Position numbers and translations under genes: made by a program. Under the pieces are notes generated by a model. That model was not told the origin of the DNA. It saw nothing but the letters and a program-made list of their open reading frames with translations, and did no database searches. From Paguma larvata (lineage: Eukaryota; Chordata; Mammalia; Carnivora; Viverridae): a DNA stretch of 64,000 nucleotides. Where the stretch lies: NCBI GenBank assembly GCA_030068075.1, contig CM057839.1:55828960-55892959 (forward strand), in the 5' to 3' direction. This document shows, in pieces, positions 10,861 to 23,210 of the stretch (position 1 is the first letter of the stretch; the number at the start of each line of letters is the position of its first letter).

Positions 10861-11811
10861 TTGTAAATGTGGAATGGGGTAAACTTCTCATTGATGTCAC
10901 ACATTCTGAATCTTTGTGGTGCTTATCTCCCACCTCTGACCTATGATTGTTTCACAAGACATATGCAGTTCTGTTTCTTAGTCGACACAACTTTCAAAAT
11001 AATATCTATATTGTGTAGTACACATTTTAACTGATGTACTTTCATTATGAGGCTAGTTGAAACTTGTATGATGGAAACAGGCTCTGTCTACTGACAACTC
11101 TCAGATCTGAAAGTAGGGATATTTAATATCTGTTGTCTTCAATTCCTTGTCTTGGTCAGATTTGAGAATAATAAGAAATTGCCAACCAGAGATCCAGATT
11201 CACAGCTTTTCCACAATAAAACTAACTGGAGACAGATTTCTGATGACCAGGCAACCTGCGATCATCTGTTTCCAGCACATTACTTCCAATGAGATGTTTA
11301 CATATGAGAAGAGTGACATTATTTATATGAAACACATAAGTGAAATGGCTGCAATGGCAGCGGCTTCCATTACTCTTCCAGTGAGTGCCAAACAGAGTAG
11401 GAGGGTGCTTAATTTGCTACTACCTTATGTCTAGGTAGAGTCAAAGGTGAAGGAAATCTGAACTCAAAACCTTTGATCTATCTGAAGTAGGATCAAGAAA
11501 ACCAAAAGATAAATAGATAAGCAGAGAAATCAGTCATAGTGCTCTACTGGCTGGACTACATTATAAGCAAGGAAAGGAATCACTCAGAAGTAAAGGTGCA
11601 GAGTCAAGGTTACTAGTAAGGGGTGGGGGGTGGGAGTGTCGTTGGCTAAAAGAATTTTATGGTATCTCACAAAATAAGGCTCTGTATCCTCTTGGCACTG
11701 GGGCTAAAAAGAGCTTATTGTGGGGGACCTGCTTACTCACCAGGTGTAAAGGCAAGTGTGTTTACATAATGGTAAGAAGCAAAGCTTAAATCCCAGTTTT
11801 GCTTATCATAG
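10861..11811. other. No recognised repeat; unsupported 95-codon frame
   Basis: Apparently non-repetitive. An open frame at 11147-11434 (95 codons) has no domain, signal peptide or cysteine pattern that I recognise, and codon use gives no clear sign of selection. It may be chance. A G-rich patch at 11621-11634 is short. Confidence 0.45.
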
Positions 11812-12296
11812 TGTTATGTCCACATCTTAATCCCTGAAACTTGTGAATATCTTGTGATCTTACAAAACATACAAAAAGGGACTTTGCAGATATAATCAGG
11901 TTAAGGATCTTGAAATGAGGAGATCATCTTTGATTATCTATGTGGACCCAATGTAATCACAAGGGTTCTCATAAAAGAGAGACACTAAGAGTCCAGGAAG
12001 GAGATATGGTCATGGTAGCAAGCATCAAAGTGAGAGAGAAATGTGAATATGTTAGCTTGCTGACTTTGAAAATGAAGAGGCTGAGGAATGAATGTAAGTG
12101 GCCTCTAGAATCTAGAGGAACAAAAACAAAGGTTTGCTCTTAGAACCAGAAGGAATATAGCTCTGCTGACATCTTCATTTTAGCTCAGTGATATGAATTT
12201 CTAATGTTTGATGCCCAGAATTGTAAGATAATACATTTGTGATGTTTCAAGCCACCAAACTGTGGTAATTTGTTTCAGCAGCAATAAGACATTACA
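11812..12296 (+). mobile_element. MLT1-like ERVL-MaLR solo LTR
   Basis: Starts TGTTATGTCC and ends AAGACATTACA. Ordered MLT1-type landmarks include GGGACTTTGCAGATATAATCAGGTTAAGG, TGTGGACCCAATGTAATCACAAGGG, GAATTGTAAGATAATACATTTGTG, and AAGCCACCAAACTGTGGTAATTTG. The length is normal for such an LTR and no internal proviral sequence is attached. It is ancient and inactive. Subfamily not assigned. Confidence 0.8.
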
Positions 12297-13165
12297 ATGA
12301 CCAGTGTTTATTTACTTATGCTAGAATTTCTCGTTTTCTTCTAAGGTTTCCACGAGATACAGAACAAGACATAGTTCAGCCAAATATAAGGATGGATAGA
12401 TGGATAGATAGATAGCATACTAGAAACTGTCTCCTTTTGCAGTCCGATGAATTAGGCTGAACATTAAGAAATCTGAAGATTGCTTTTACCCATTTACTTG
12501 TGCTAAAACTATTTCTGTGAAGTTAGCATTCAGTTTTCTCTTATTTGAACTGAAACTGAGCTTTTATTCTCAGTTTTTTGGAGTCAAAGTTTTTGTAAAT
12601 GCAGAAAACAGTCCTTGCACAAATTAAAAAAAAATCTCATTCTAAAGATCCTAAGAGCTCCAAAACCCATGATCATAAGGATCAGGGCAAGGTTCAGAAG
12701 ACTGTTTAATCTTCTTGCCCAAACGTCTACAACTAAGCAGTCTGCTGGAAGGAAATCCCCTTCTCTTTTTTTCTCCTAGAGGTACAATTTTTGTATTCCT
12801 TCGACCAAACGTTTATCTCCTGTTCTTGTCTGTGCTCTATTCTGTTACTGTCCTTTGAGAAATAGGAAAGAGTTGTCAGGATGCCTGTCCTTCTATCCAG
12901 TCTCATTGAGGACAATTACTACGTTATTGATCTTTGTGTTTGCGGTACTGGCAAAGAAGAGAAACTAAGTAAATAAATGTTGAACAGCATCCAGAATTGC
13001 ACTTTTGTAAATGTCCTTTGTGCCCAGAAGTCTTCTAAATCCTGAGAGCCTCTTGCTAAAATCTAAATATTCTTCTGAGAGATGTATTTGTACCTCTTAG
13101 CTTATAACCACTTGAAAGAAATTAATTGCTCACAAGTCAAGGCCAGTTGAAATAGTACATTAATA
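12297..13165. other. No recognised gene or repeat apart from a GATA run
   Basis: AT-rich unique-looking DNA. A short (GGAT/GATA)n run lies at 12390-12414. A 60-codon minus-strand frame at 12733-12915 is not supported by any domain. Confidence 0.5.
12390..12414. repeat. (GATA)n/(GGAT)n microsatellite
   Basis: About six tetranucleotide units mixing GGAT and GATA. Confidence 0.85.
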
Positions 13166-13169
13166 TTTA

Positions 13170-13275
13170 TTAAATATCTTCTGTATCTCACATGCTTGAT
13201 TTATATTATCTTATTTGAACCTCACAACATCCCTACATGGAATCATTCTTTCCATTTTATAAAGAAAGTGAAGCC
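13170..13275 (+). mobile_element. MIR fragment
   Basis: TATTATCTTATTTGAACCTCACAACATCC followed by CCATTTTATAAAGAAAGTGAAGC is the MIR core/3' pattern (CTCATTTAATCCTCACAACAACCC, then ATTTTACAGATGAGGAAACTGAGGC). Heavily diverged. Confidence 0.7.
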
Positions 13276-13299
13276 CACAGACATACATCTAATAGAGAA

Positions 13300-13970
13300 G
13301 CCTTTGCTCTTTCTGCTTCTCTACACTGAAAGGAAGGAGTCATTTTGAGGAGTGAGGTATGACACATATATCTGCCTTTCCTCTTGGCAGTGAAAAGTAG
13401 GTCAAGTAAGAATAACTCAGACAAATAGTTCTATATGAAAGTTTCCTTGGGATTTGGCATTATCACAAGAGTGGCGTTTTACTAGGATTATGAGTAAGAT
13501 CTAAACTGAAACTGAACAAGGTAATGCTTTTGGTTGCAAAGCCAGCTCTGAGCTTTTGACTCTAGCTTCTTCCTGGCTAATGCTCTGAATATAGCTATTT
13601 CAAAAGATATTTCTTATTACCTTTGATTCTTTTGTAGAAGAAAAAGAATGTTCAATGTATTCTTATCTCATAATATTCTACTTACCAGAATCAGAGTTTC
13701 TGGGTCTGTGGAATGTCTTAGTACAATTGGTAGCTCTGATTTATCTTCTCTGTGTCTTATTCTTCCCTTCTTTAATACTTTAGTATTTGGAAATGTTCCC
13801 CAAACTTAGCAAAAGTGAGAATAGGTAATTCATCTGGTGTTTCTAATATTTTTCTTTAGACTATTTTAGTTTTGTATTTCAGGAGATCTGTGATTTTAAA
13901 TGGAAGGGTTTAAATCAAAGTCAACACTATGACCTAGGGAAAAGGGTAATTAACTTTTTCCAAGTTAAAG
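13300..13970. other. No recognised gene or repeat
   Basis: Unique-looking, moderately AT-rich. No feature supported. Confidence 0.5.
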
Positions 13971-13975
13971 TGAGC

Positions 13976-14173
13976 TTCAGAGGGTCAGTCCATCAAGCAT
14001 CTAACTTCAGCTCAGTTCATGATCTTGTGGTTCATGGGTTCAAGTCCTGGAGTGATGGCGCAGAGCCTGTTTGGGATTCGCTCTCACCCTCTCACTATCT
14101 GCCCCTCCCCCACTTGTATGTGCTCTCTCTCTCTCTCTCAAAAAAAAAAAAAAAAAAAAAACTTAAAAAAAAG
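13976..14173 (+). mobile_element. CAN-SINE with long poly-A tail
   Basis: A diverged head (GGTCAGTCCATCAAGCATC), TCAGTTCATGATCTTGTGG box, AGAGCCTGTTTGGGATTC body, (CT)n near 14121-14140 and a 22-base A run ending in CTTAAAAAAAAG. No clear target duplication found. Confidence 0.9.
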
Positions 14174-15421
14174 AGAAATGCCCACTAATAAATGTTAGCC
14201 CATTAGAATTGTTTTGTCAGGAAGTCTGAAATTGCAACTGATATCATTCAGCATAAATACATAGTTTGAAATTTGGCTTTTGAAAAACGGTTTGATACCT
14301 TGCCAGTATTTTTATCAGAAATTGAAAATATTGTATGGGAAAAATATTACTTGTAATAGTGTCCTAATTATTGAGAAGACAGTAACATCAGCAAGGTAGC
14401 ATAAACAGGAAGTTCCAGCCTTCGTCCCTTACAAAAATACTAACTTAACAACCATTCCCACCTGAAAAGCCCTTCATGAGAGCTCTGGAATCCAGGAGAG
14501 AGATTATAACACCCCCGTGGAGCACAGAAATAACTTTAAGAAGCAGCGACAGGGTAAAAAAAAAAAAAAGCAGTTTCAATTTACCTGTAGACTCCCCTCC
14601 CCTAAGCCAGCATAGCATAGTGCTGAAAGAGGTTCCCTTAGCCATAAATTCTCCTGTGTAGAAAAAAGAGATAGAAAGTGAGTATTTGACTTTCGGAGGC
14701 ACTGCCTAAGAGGACTGTTTCCGACCCGTCCTCATCCAGAATGCTGAAGGAATTGGCGCTGTTAGATCACCTACAGGTAGCTAAGAACAAAGGAAAGGGG
14801 AAGGAACGCTCAACAACTAGTGTGCAGATCAATAGCTGGCCTGAGGTCCTGGTAGCAGGTTTGCCTGCAGCCTCTACCACCAGGCCTGCCCACCTGAGGA
14901 CTGCAGCAGCAGAGCTGCTGGCCTGTGGACCATGGAAGCAGGCTTCCTATGACACCACCAGCTGACCCACGGAGAATCTTTGGCCAGGCTGAAAAGGTGA
15001 TTGCTTCCTCAAATGTTCACACACTAACACAAGGCTACAAGGATCATGAAGAATCAGGAAAATGTAACACCATGAAAGGAAAAAGGTAAAGCTCCAATAA
15101 CGACCCAAAAGAAATGAAGATCTACAAACTGCCTAATAAGGAACTCAAAATAATAGTCTTAAACTCAAGGGAACAGAAATAGACAACTAAACCAAATCAT
15201 AAAAACAGTATATTAATAAAATGAGAAGTTCAACAAAGAGTTAAAAATGAGGAAAAAAATGAATTTTGGAACTGAAGAACAAATCGGTAGAACTTCAACA
15301 GCGGACCTGATCAAGCAGAAGAAAAAAATTAGTAAATGCAAAGATAGGTTATTTGAAAATAGAGGAACAAAAAGGGAAAATGAAAAAGAGTGAAGAGAGC
15401 CTATTGGACTTGTAAGACACC

Positions 15422-15724
15422 ATGAACAGAATCAATATACACATCATGGGAGTCTCAGAAGAAGAAAATGGTAAAGGAGCAGAAATCTTTAAACAAAGAA
15501 TGACTAAAAACTACCCACATCTCTGGTGGGAAATGAGCATCCAGATTAATGGATCCCAAAGGATACTTAATAGGTTAAAGAAGTCTATACTTCCTTACAT
15601 TACAGTGACATTACAGTGGTCCAAAGTCAGAGATTCTGAAAGTAACCACAACAAAAAGCTACTCATTATATACAAAGGAATTTCCATAACACTATCTATG
15701 AATTGCCCAGCAGATACCTTGTAG
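15422..15724 (+). pseudogene. L1M ORF1 (ORF1p) remnant
   Basis: An open frame whose start reads MNRINIHIMGVSEEENGKGA matches the beginning of the ORF1p RNA-recognition region. It continues with ORF1-like text up to a motif like IRLSADFSAETL, here ISITLSMNCPADTL. Upstream ORF1 coiled-coil sequence is present in DNA (GAAGTTCAACAAAGAG) but broken by stops. The methionine is simply the first ATG left in the frame. Confidence 0.8.
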
Positions 15725-17345
15725 GCAAGACAAGATTGGGATGTTAAATATAAAGTTCTGGGGAGGGGGGAGACCTGGCAGCTAAGAAAGCTATAGATAG
15801 CAAAACTATTCTTTAAAAATAGATAAATTCCTCCAGGTTTTGTTTATCTGGATAAGACTGTCACCACTACAAAAAATGCTGCAGGGAGTTCTTCAAGTTG
15901 AAAGGATGTCAAATAGCAACACAAAAACATAAAATATGAATCTTCTGGAAAAAGTAAATATATAGGTAAATATAGAAAAACATAATCCTGATACAGTGAT
16001 GCATAAATCACTGTTAACCCTAGTATAAATATAAGAAAAAATATTAATAATGAATTATAACCACAAAAATGGTTAATGGTGCACAAAATAAATAAATTCT
16101 AACATCAATAACAAAATGTGAGAGAAGTAAAAGTGTAGATTTTTGTATGTGGTTGAAGTTAAATTGTTATCAGCTTAATATAGACTGTGATAAGTTTTAT
16201 GTGTCATGGTAACCACAAAGAAAAAACCTATAGTAGCTACAAAAAAAGAAAAGAATTAAAATAGGTCATTATAAAAATATCATCAAATTATTAAGACAGC
16301 AAGAAAGGACATGGGGAAGAAAGAACTACAGAGCAGACCGAAAACAATGAACAAAAATGACAATCTCATAAGTTCTGACCAGTAATAACTTTAAATATAA
16401 ATGGATTAATCTCACTAATAAAAGATATAAAGTAGTTGAATAAACAAGATTCAACTCTATGCTGTTTACTAGAGACTCACATTAGATTTAAGGACACAAT
16501 AGGCTGAAAGTGAAGAATAGCAAAAGATATTCTATGCAAATGGTAACCAAAAGAGAGCAGGGTGTTTGTATTTATTTCAGACAAAATAAACTTTAAGTCA
16601 AAAACTGTCACAAACAACATCATTACATAGTGATAAAGGGTCAATTAAACAGGAAAGTATAGCAATTATATATGTATCCAATGTCAGAGCACCTAATTAC
16701 ATACGACAAACATTGACAGAACTTACGCGGAAAGTAGACAGCAATACAGTAATGGTGGGAAACTTCAATACCCCTCTTTCAGTAGTGGATAAATCATCCA
16801 GATAGAAAATAAATCAGTGATGAACAAGTAGACTTCAGCAATGCTACAGACCATATAGACCTAACAGACGTACACAGATTATTCCACCTAGAGAGCAGCA
16901 GAATACATTTTTCTCAGGTGCACATGAAACATACTCAAAGATAGAACACATGCTTGGGCATAAGCTAGCCTTAACAAATTTAAGATTTAAAACATTCCAC
17001 ATATCTTTTCTGACTGTAGTGGAATGAAACTAGAAATTATTCACAAAAGGAAAATGAAAAATTCATTAGTGGAAATTAAGTACTTAACATTTGAAAAACC
17101 AAGAGATCAAAAAAAGAAATCAAAAGAAAAAGTCAAAAGAGAAATTAGAAAATTTTGATATAAATGAAAATTAAAACACCCTAAAACTTACAGTATACAA
17201 CAAAACCAGTATTAAGTGGGAAGTTTACAGCAATAGCTGTCTACGGTTAAAAAAAAAAAAAGATTCCAACCCAAATTTAGACCTTAAGGAAACAGAAAAA
17301 CAACAAACTAACTTCATAATTAGCAAAGAAATAATAAAGAATAGA

Positions 17346-18060
17346 GAAGTACAGATCAAAACTTCAGTGTGATACGACCTCACATATGTCAGAATGGCTA
17401 AAATCAACACAAGAAACAACAGGTGTTGGCAAGGATATGGAGAAAGGGGAACCCTCTTGCTCTGTTGGTGGGAATGCAAACTGGTCCAGCCACTGTGGAA
17501 AACAGTATGAAAAATAGGACTACCCTATGATCCAGCAATTGTACTACTGGGTATTTACCCAAAGAGTACAAAATTACTAATTCAAAGGGATACATGCACC
17601 CCCATGTTTATATCAGCACTATCTACAATAGCCAAATTATGGAAACACCCCAACTATCAACTGATGAATGCTTAAGAAAGATATGGTGTATATACATACA
17701 ATAGAATATTACTCAGCCATCAGAAAGAATGAAATCTTGCCATTTGCATCAACAAGGATGGAGGAGTATAATGCTAAGCAAAATAAGTCAAAGAAAGGCA
17801 AACACTCTATGATTTCATTCATATGTGGAATTTAACAAATGAGCAAGGTGAGGAAAAAGAGAGACAAACCAATAAACAGACACTTACCTATAAACAAATT
17901 GATGGGTGCTAGAGGGGAGATGGGTGAGTGGATGGGTTAGACAGGTGATGGGCACCAGATCTTGTATGGAAGGGTTGAATCGCTATCTTGTATATCTTAA
18001 ACTAATATTACAGTGTATGTTAACTAACTGAAATTTAAATAGAAACTTAAAGATTAAAAC
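17346..18060 (+). mobile_element. Carnivore L1 3' end nested in the L1M
   Basis: Begins within ORF2 C-terminal text (TCAGAATGGCTAAAATCAAC, GTGTTGGCAAGGATATGGAG). It passes GAATATTACTCAGCCATCAG and ATATGTGGAATTTAACAAATGAG, then reaches the carnivore-type 3' end GTATGTTAACTAACTGAAATTTAAATAG. L1M sequence resumes after it (GAAACAATAGAAAAAC), which shows nesting. It is a 5'-truncated insertion of about 0.7 kb. I could not fix a clean target duplication. Confidence 0.85.
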
Positions 18061-18156
18061 AGAAATGTAAAGAGAATATAGAAACAATAGAAAAACATTG
18101 TGATGACCAAAGTTAAAACTAAAACAATCTCATGATAGTATCAAAAAGAAAAACAA

Positions 18157-18357
18157 GGGGCTCCTGGGGTAGTTCAGTCAGTTAAATGTCCAACTTAGTT
18201 TCAGCTCAGGTAATCTCATAGTTCATGGGTTTGAACCCCACATCAGGCTTCATGCTTTCAGCATGGAACCTACTTGGAATTTTGTCTCCCCTTCTCTCTC
18301 TGCTCCTCCCCCACTAACCTTGTCTTTGTCTCTCTCAAAATAGAGAAATAAACTTAA
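18157..18357 (+). mobile_element. CAN-SINE at the RT-core gap of the L1M
   Basis: Head GGGGCTCCTGGGGTAGTTCAG, TCAGCTCAGGTAATCTC box, body and CT-rich part, with tail AAAATAGAGAAATAAACTTA. L1 text before it is from the first third of ORF2; text after it is from near the C-terminal third. No direct repeat was seen at its ends. Confidence 0.9.
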
Positions 18358-18553
18358 CCAAAGAGGTGAAAGAGATCTACACTGAAAACTATACAATGCT
18401 GATGAAAGAAATTAAACCAGACACAGATAAATGGAAAGACATTATGTTCAAGAATTGGAAAACTTAAGAGAGTTAAAATGTCCAAAGTGATCTACAGATT
18501 CATCGAAATCTCTATTAAAATCCCAATAGAAAAAAATCTTTCCTAAAGTAGTC

Positions 18554-18585
18554 CATACATACGCGTGCGCACGCGCACACACACA
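18554..18585. repeat. Alternating purine/pyrimidine tract (Z-DNA type)
   Basis: Thirty-two consecutive bases alternate strictly between pyrimidine and purine, mixing TA, CG, TG and CA steps. A 14-bp perfect palindrome, CGCGTGCGCACGCG, occupies 18562-18575. It sits inside the L1M ORF2 remnant and is rich in CpG, unlike its surroundings. Confidence 0.85.
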
Positions 18586-20214
18586 AAGCCAAAACAATCT
18601 TGGACAAGAGAAACAAAGCTGGAGGCATCATACTTCCTTCTATGTTACTAAGTGTCAGTACTCAAAACATTATGGTGCTGTTATAAAAGTAGAGACTAAT
18701 GGAATAGAATACAGAGCCCAGAACTAAACCCCTACTTGTACTTGTTGATCTTCAACAAGATTGAATACAGTATGGGGTAAGGATAGTTTTTTTTTTTTTA
18801 GTAAATGGTTTTGTGAAAACTGAATATCCACATTCAAGAGAATGAAATCGGACCCTCTTCTTACATGACTCACAAGAGTCAACTCCAAAATAGATAAATG
18901 ACTTAAATGTAATACCTGAAACCATAAAACTTTTTGAAGAAAACATAGGAACGTTCTTGAAATTGACCTTGACAATGATTTTTGGATGTGACACCAAAAG
19001 TATAGGCAATGAAAGCAAAAACAAACAAGTCAGATTACACCAAATTATAAAGTTTCTTCACAGCAAAGGAAATAATGAAAAGGCAACCCAAAGAATGGGA
19101 GTAAACATTTATAAACCATACATTTGCTAAAGGGTTAATATCCAAAATATGTGAGGAACGCCCACAACTCCATAGCAAGCAAACAAAAAACCTAAAACTC
19201 CAAAAACAAAAGAAAACAAAAAACACCAAATAACCCCCAAAATAGGCAAAGGGACTTAATATACACTTCTCAGAAGAGGCACACAAATGGCCAATAGGTA
19301 TAAGGGGTATGCAAATTACAACCATAACAAGATATTACCTCACACCAACTAGGATCGCTATTATATATTAAAAACAAGTGTTGGTAAGGATATGGAGAAA
19401 AGGGAACACGTGCACTCTGCTGGGAGTGTAAATTGATGCAGCCACTGTGGAAAACAGTATTGGAGGTTCCTCCAAAAATTAAATTAGAACTACATATGAT
19501 CTAGCAATCCTAATTCTGGGTATATTTCCATAGGAATTTAAATGAGGATCTTGAAGAGATACCCAAATTCTCCTGTTAGTTACAGCATTACTCACAGTAG
19601 CCAAGTCATGCAAGTATTCTAAGTTTTTAATAACAGGAGAATGGATTAAAAAGATGTGGTATGTACATAAAATAGAATATTATTCAGGCTTTAAAAAGAA
19701 GGAAATTCAGCCATTTGTAACAACCTGGGTGAGTCTGAAGGACATTATGTTAAGTGAAAAGAAAACAGATAAACAAATACAGCATAATACCACTCATATG
19801 ATGAATCTGAAATAGTCAAACTCATAGAGTGTAGAATGATGATTGTCAGGGCTTGGAAGGACAGGAAACTGGGGAGCTATTAAAGAGTATAAATTTTTAG
19901 TTACACAAGATAAGTAAGTCCTAGAGATTTAACTGCACAGCATAGTTAACAGTACCACACTTATACTTAGAATTTTGCTAAGAGGATAGATCTTATGTTC
20001 TTAAAAAGAAAAAGCTGGAGGGAATATTTAGAAATGATGGATTTGCTTATGACAATATGGTGGTCATAGCTTCATGAGTATCTCCTATGAGTATCACCCT
20101 GTATACATTAAATATGTATAACTTTTTATGTGTCAATCACACCTAGGTAAAGTGGTTTAAAAATATTAAATGTTTTTTTCCTATGGTGAAATATTTTAAC
20201 AGTGAAAATAATAA

Positions 20215-22265
20215 TCATGATTGACCTCCAAAACATTTTACTTATTTTAATTGAAGTATAATTAACATGCAGAGTTATATTAGCTTCAGGTATACAATAT
20301 CATTCAACAATTCCTTATATTACTCAATGCTCACCATGATATGTGTCATCACCATCTGTCACCAAACATTATTACAGTCTTATTGGCTAAATTCCCTATG
20401 CTGTACATTTCATTTCTGTGACTTTATTTTGTAACTGGAAGTTTGTACCTCTTAACCCCCTTTATCTACTTCACCCATCTCCCAATTCACCTTCCCTCTG
20501 AAAACCATCTGTTTATTTTCTGTATTTAAGAGCCTGGATTTTGTCTCTTTTTTCCTTTGTTCATTTGTTTTCTTAAATTCCAAACGAGTAAAATCTTATG
20601 GTATTTGTCTTTCTCTGATTTTTTTCCACTTAGCATTATACCTTCTCTTTCCATCCGCATTGTTGGACGTGGCAAGATCTCATTCATTATTATACCTGAG
20701 TAATATTCCATTGTTTATATATGCCTCTTTATTCATTATCTATTGATAGACACTTTGGTTGCTTCCATGTCTTAGCTATTGTGAAATCATGCTACAGTAA
20801 ACATAGGGGTGCATACATCTTTTAAAATTCCTGTTTTCATTTTCTTTTGATAAATACTCAGTAGTGGACTTACTGGGTCATATAGTATTTTTAATTTTTT
20901 AAGGAACTTCCACACTGTTTTCTCCAGTGGCTGCATGAATTTACATTCCTACCAACACTGTATAAGGATTCCTTTTTCTTCACATCCTCACTGATATTTG
21001 TTATATTGTTATTTATTATTTTTGGTGTTGAGTTGTAAAAGTTATTTATATATTTTGGATATTAACCCTTTATTGGATATATGATCTGCAAATAACTTCT
21101 CCCATTCAGTGAGTGGCCTTTTCGTTGATGGTTTTCTTTGTTGTGCAAAAGCTTTTTGTTTTCATGTAGTCCTTGTAGTTTATTTTTGCTTTTTTTTCCC
21201 TTGTCTCGGAAGACATATCTAAAAAGACGCTTCTAAGGCTGATGTCAAAGAGATCACTACCTATGTTTTCTTCTGGGAGATTTATGGTTTATTGAAGTCT
21301 TTAATCCATGTTGAGTTTATTTTCATGTATATTTTAAGAAAATGGTCCCACTTCATTCTTTTGCATGTAGCTGTCCAGTTTTCCCAGCACCATTTGTTGA
21401 AGGGACTGTCTTTTCCTCATTGTATATTCCTTAGATTAATTGATCACTTAAACGTGGGCTTATTTTTGGCCTTTTTATTCTGTTCCATTGATCTATGTAT
21501 CTGTGTGTTTTGTGCCAGTACCAAACTGTTAGATTACTACATATTTGAAGTATATCTTGAAATCTAGAACTGTGATATCTCCAGCTCTAGTTTTGTTATT
21601 CCAAATTGCTTTGGGTATTTGTGGTCTTTGTGGTTCCATACACATCTTAGGATTATTTGTTCTATTTCCATGAAAATTGCTGTTGTTATTTTGATAGAGA
21701 TTACATTAAATCTGTCAATTGCTTTGGGTAGTATGAATATTTTCCAAAATTTGTTCTTGGAGTCCATGAGCATAGAATATCTTTCCATTTGTGTCATCTT
21801 CAATTTCTTTCATCATTGTTTTATAGTTTTTGGCTTATAGATCTTTAATGTCCTTGGTGTAGTTTATTTCTAAGTGTTTTATTTTTTGGGGTAGAATTGT
21901 AAATGGGATTTTAAAAAATTTATCTTTTAAAAACTTTCGCTTTCTCCTACTTCACTATTAGTATATAGAAATGCAACAGATTTCTTTGTGTTAATTTTTA
22001 TCTTGCAACTTTATTGCATCTATCAGTTCTGGCAGTTTTTTAGTGGAATCTTTCAGATTTTTCTATGTATACTCTTATGTCATCTGAAAATAGTGACAGT
22101 TTTACTTCTTCCTTAAGAATTTGAATGTCTTCTATTTCTTGTCTGATTGCTATAGCTGGGATTTTCAGTACTATGTTATGTTGAATAAAACTGACAGTGG
22201 ACATCCTTGTCATGTTCCTGATTTGGAGGACAAACTATTGAGTATGACACCCAAAACTATTTAAA
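20215..22265 (-). mobile_element. L1 LINE, antisense: 3'UTR and ORF2 3' half
   Basis: Reads in antisense from a 3'UTR (TTGAAGTATAATTAACATGC, TTCAGGTATACAATATCATTCAAC) through the ORF2 C-terminus (GAGTAATATTCCATTG, CCAACACTGTATAAGG) into the reverse-transcriptase region near CAGTGGACATCCTTGTCATG, then stops. This is a usual 5'-truncated copy. It stands tail-to-tail with the sense L1M just before it, separated by about 15 bases. Confidence 0.9.
21564..21803 (-). pseudogene. L1 ORF2 remnant (after the RT domain)
   Basis: The minus-strand frame contains ILPKAIDRFNVISIKIT and ILRCVWNHKDHKYPK, matching the well-known L1 ORF2 segment (ILPKAIYRFN..., FIWNQK...) between the reverse transcriptase and the C-terminal region. 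Only an isolated fragment stays open. Confidence 0.85.
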
Positions 22266-22900
22266 TTATCAGTTTTACTAATCTAGTTTTTGCTTCTTAG
22301 GAGACTTAAAATACAAAAATATATTAATACTAAATGCTAATATATGTTTAATTGTGGCACTGAGGGCAATCATAGTAAAGTCTATGGGCTGTTGCTTTTT
22401 GACTCATATAATGATCCTATTGACATTACTGCTAGGTTAAGAAGCGACAATTTGCATTTAATCTCTTAACCAGCCTTATAAAGCCTTGAGAACAAAATTC
22501 TAGGTAGAGTCTTAGGAAAAGTAATTGCCTGAGCTCATAAATTATACTACCAGTCTCATGTTTTCAACATCATTAATATTTTTAATGTTGGAATTTTGTG
22601 GGACTTGCTTTTCATGCCACAATTTTGAATAAATAGGCATTATAATTAAAACCAGAGGAAAAGAAATCTGGAAGTTGTGTTTAAAATGAATTAAAACAGA
22701 ATTATATAGGCAGTGGGAAGACCATTTAAAAAGCTTTTGCGTTGTCCAGGGTAGAAATAATGAGGATGGTAGCTGTTGCCAGCAGTGGAACATACAACAG
22801 ACAGAAGCAATGGCATCAAGTTAGAGTTTTTGTGGTTTGCATTCGACAGGCTGCAAGCAAGTGAGCCAGGAAATTTTCAGATAAATTCCACTCTTCTAAG
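22266..22900. other. No recognised gene or repeat
   Basis: AT-rich, unique-looking. An 83-codon minus-strand frame at 22542-22793 has no recognisable domain. Confidence 0.5.
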
Positions 22901-22904
22901 GGAG

Positions 22905-23090
22905 TCAGGATGGTACAATGTCTACAAACCTGGCATTTGAAACCAAACTGGTGTTTGCTGGTTAACTGCTTAAAATTTCAGGTCCTCAACCTTAGAGTGG
23001 TGATAATAATATTTCTTAAAGGATGGAGTACAGTAGTGGTTTTCAACTGCTAAGCACAGTGTCTGGCAATTCATTATTATTATCTGAAAA
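22905..23090 (+). mobile_element. MIR
   Basis: Ordered MIR landmarks: CAACCTTAGAGTGGTGATAATAATA (from 'TCATCTGTAAAATGGGGATAATAATA') and GCTAAGCACAGTGTCTGGCA (from 'GCTTAGCACAGTGCCTGGCA'). Confidence 0.8.
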
Positions 23091-23210
23091 GGATATTATA
23101 AATATTAGTCACCACATAATAAACTTCTTTATTGTGATATATTGGATCACTAATTTGTAGTTCTTGCTGATAGAACAAGCCCCCTGCTCTCTACATAATA
23201 AAAGTTACAC

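Larger units (their letters stand above)
14395..20200 (+). mobile_element. L1M LINE, sense, 5'UTR to 3' end, RT core missing
   Basis: Contains in order a 5'UTR-like part (14.4-15.0 kb), ORF1 (about 15.05-15.75 kb), an A/T-rich inter-ORF spacer, the ORF2 endonuclease region (about 16.3-17.3 kb), a nested younger L1 tail (17346-18060), a little more ORF2 text (GAAACAATAGAAAAACATTG), a SINE (18157-18357), then the ORF2 C-terminal part from GAGGTGAAAGAGATCTACACTG onward and a 3'UTR ending near AGGTAAAGTGGTTTAAAAATATT. The central reverse-transcriptase core (fingers and palm) is not there. Many stops; inactive. Confidence 0.88.

Noticed and set aside
11147..11434. 95-codon frame as a small gene
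   Set aside because: No domain or start context to support it; kept only as a note in the stretch description.
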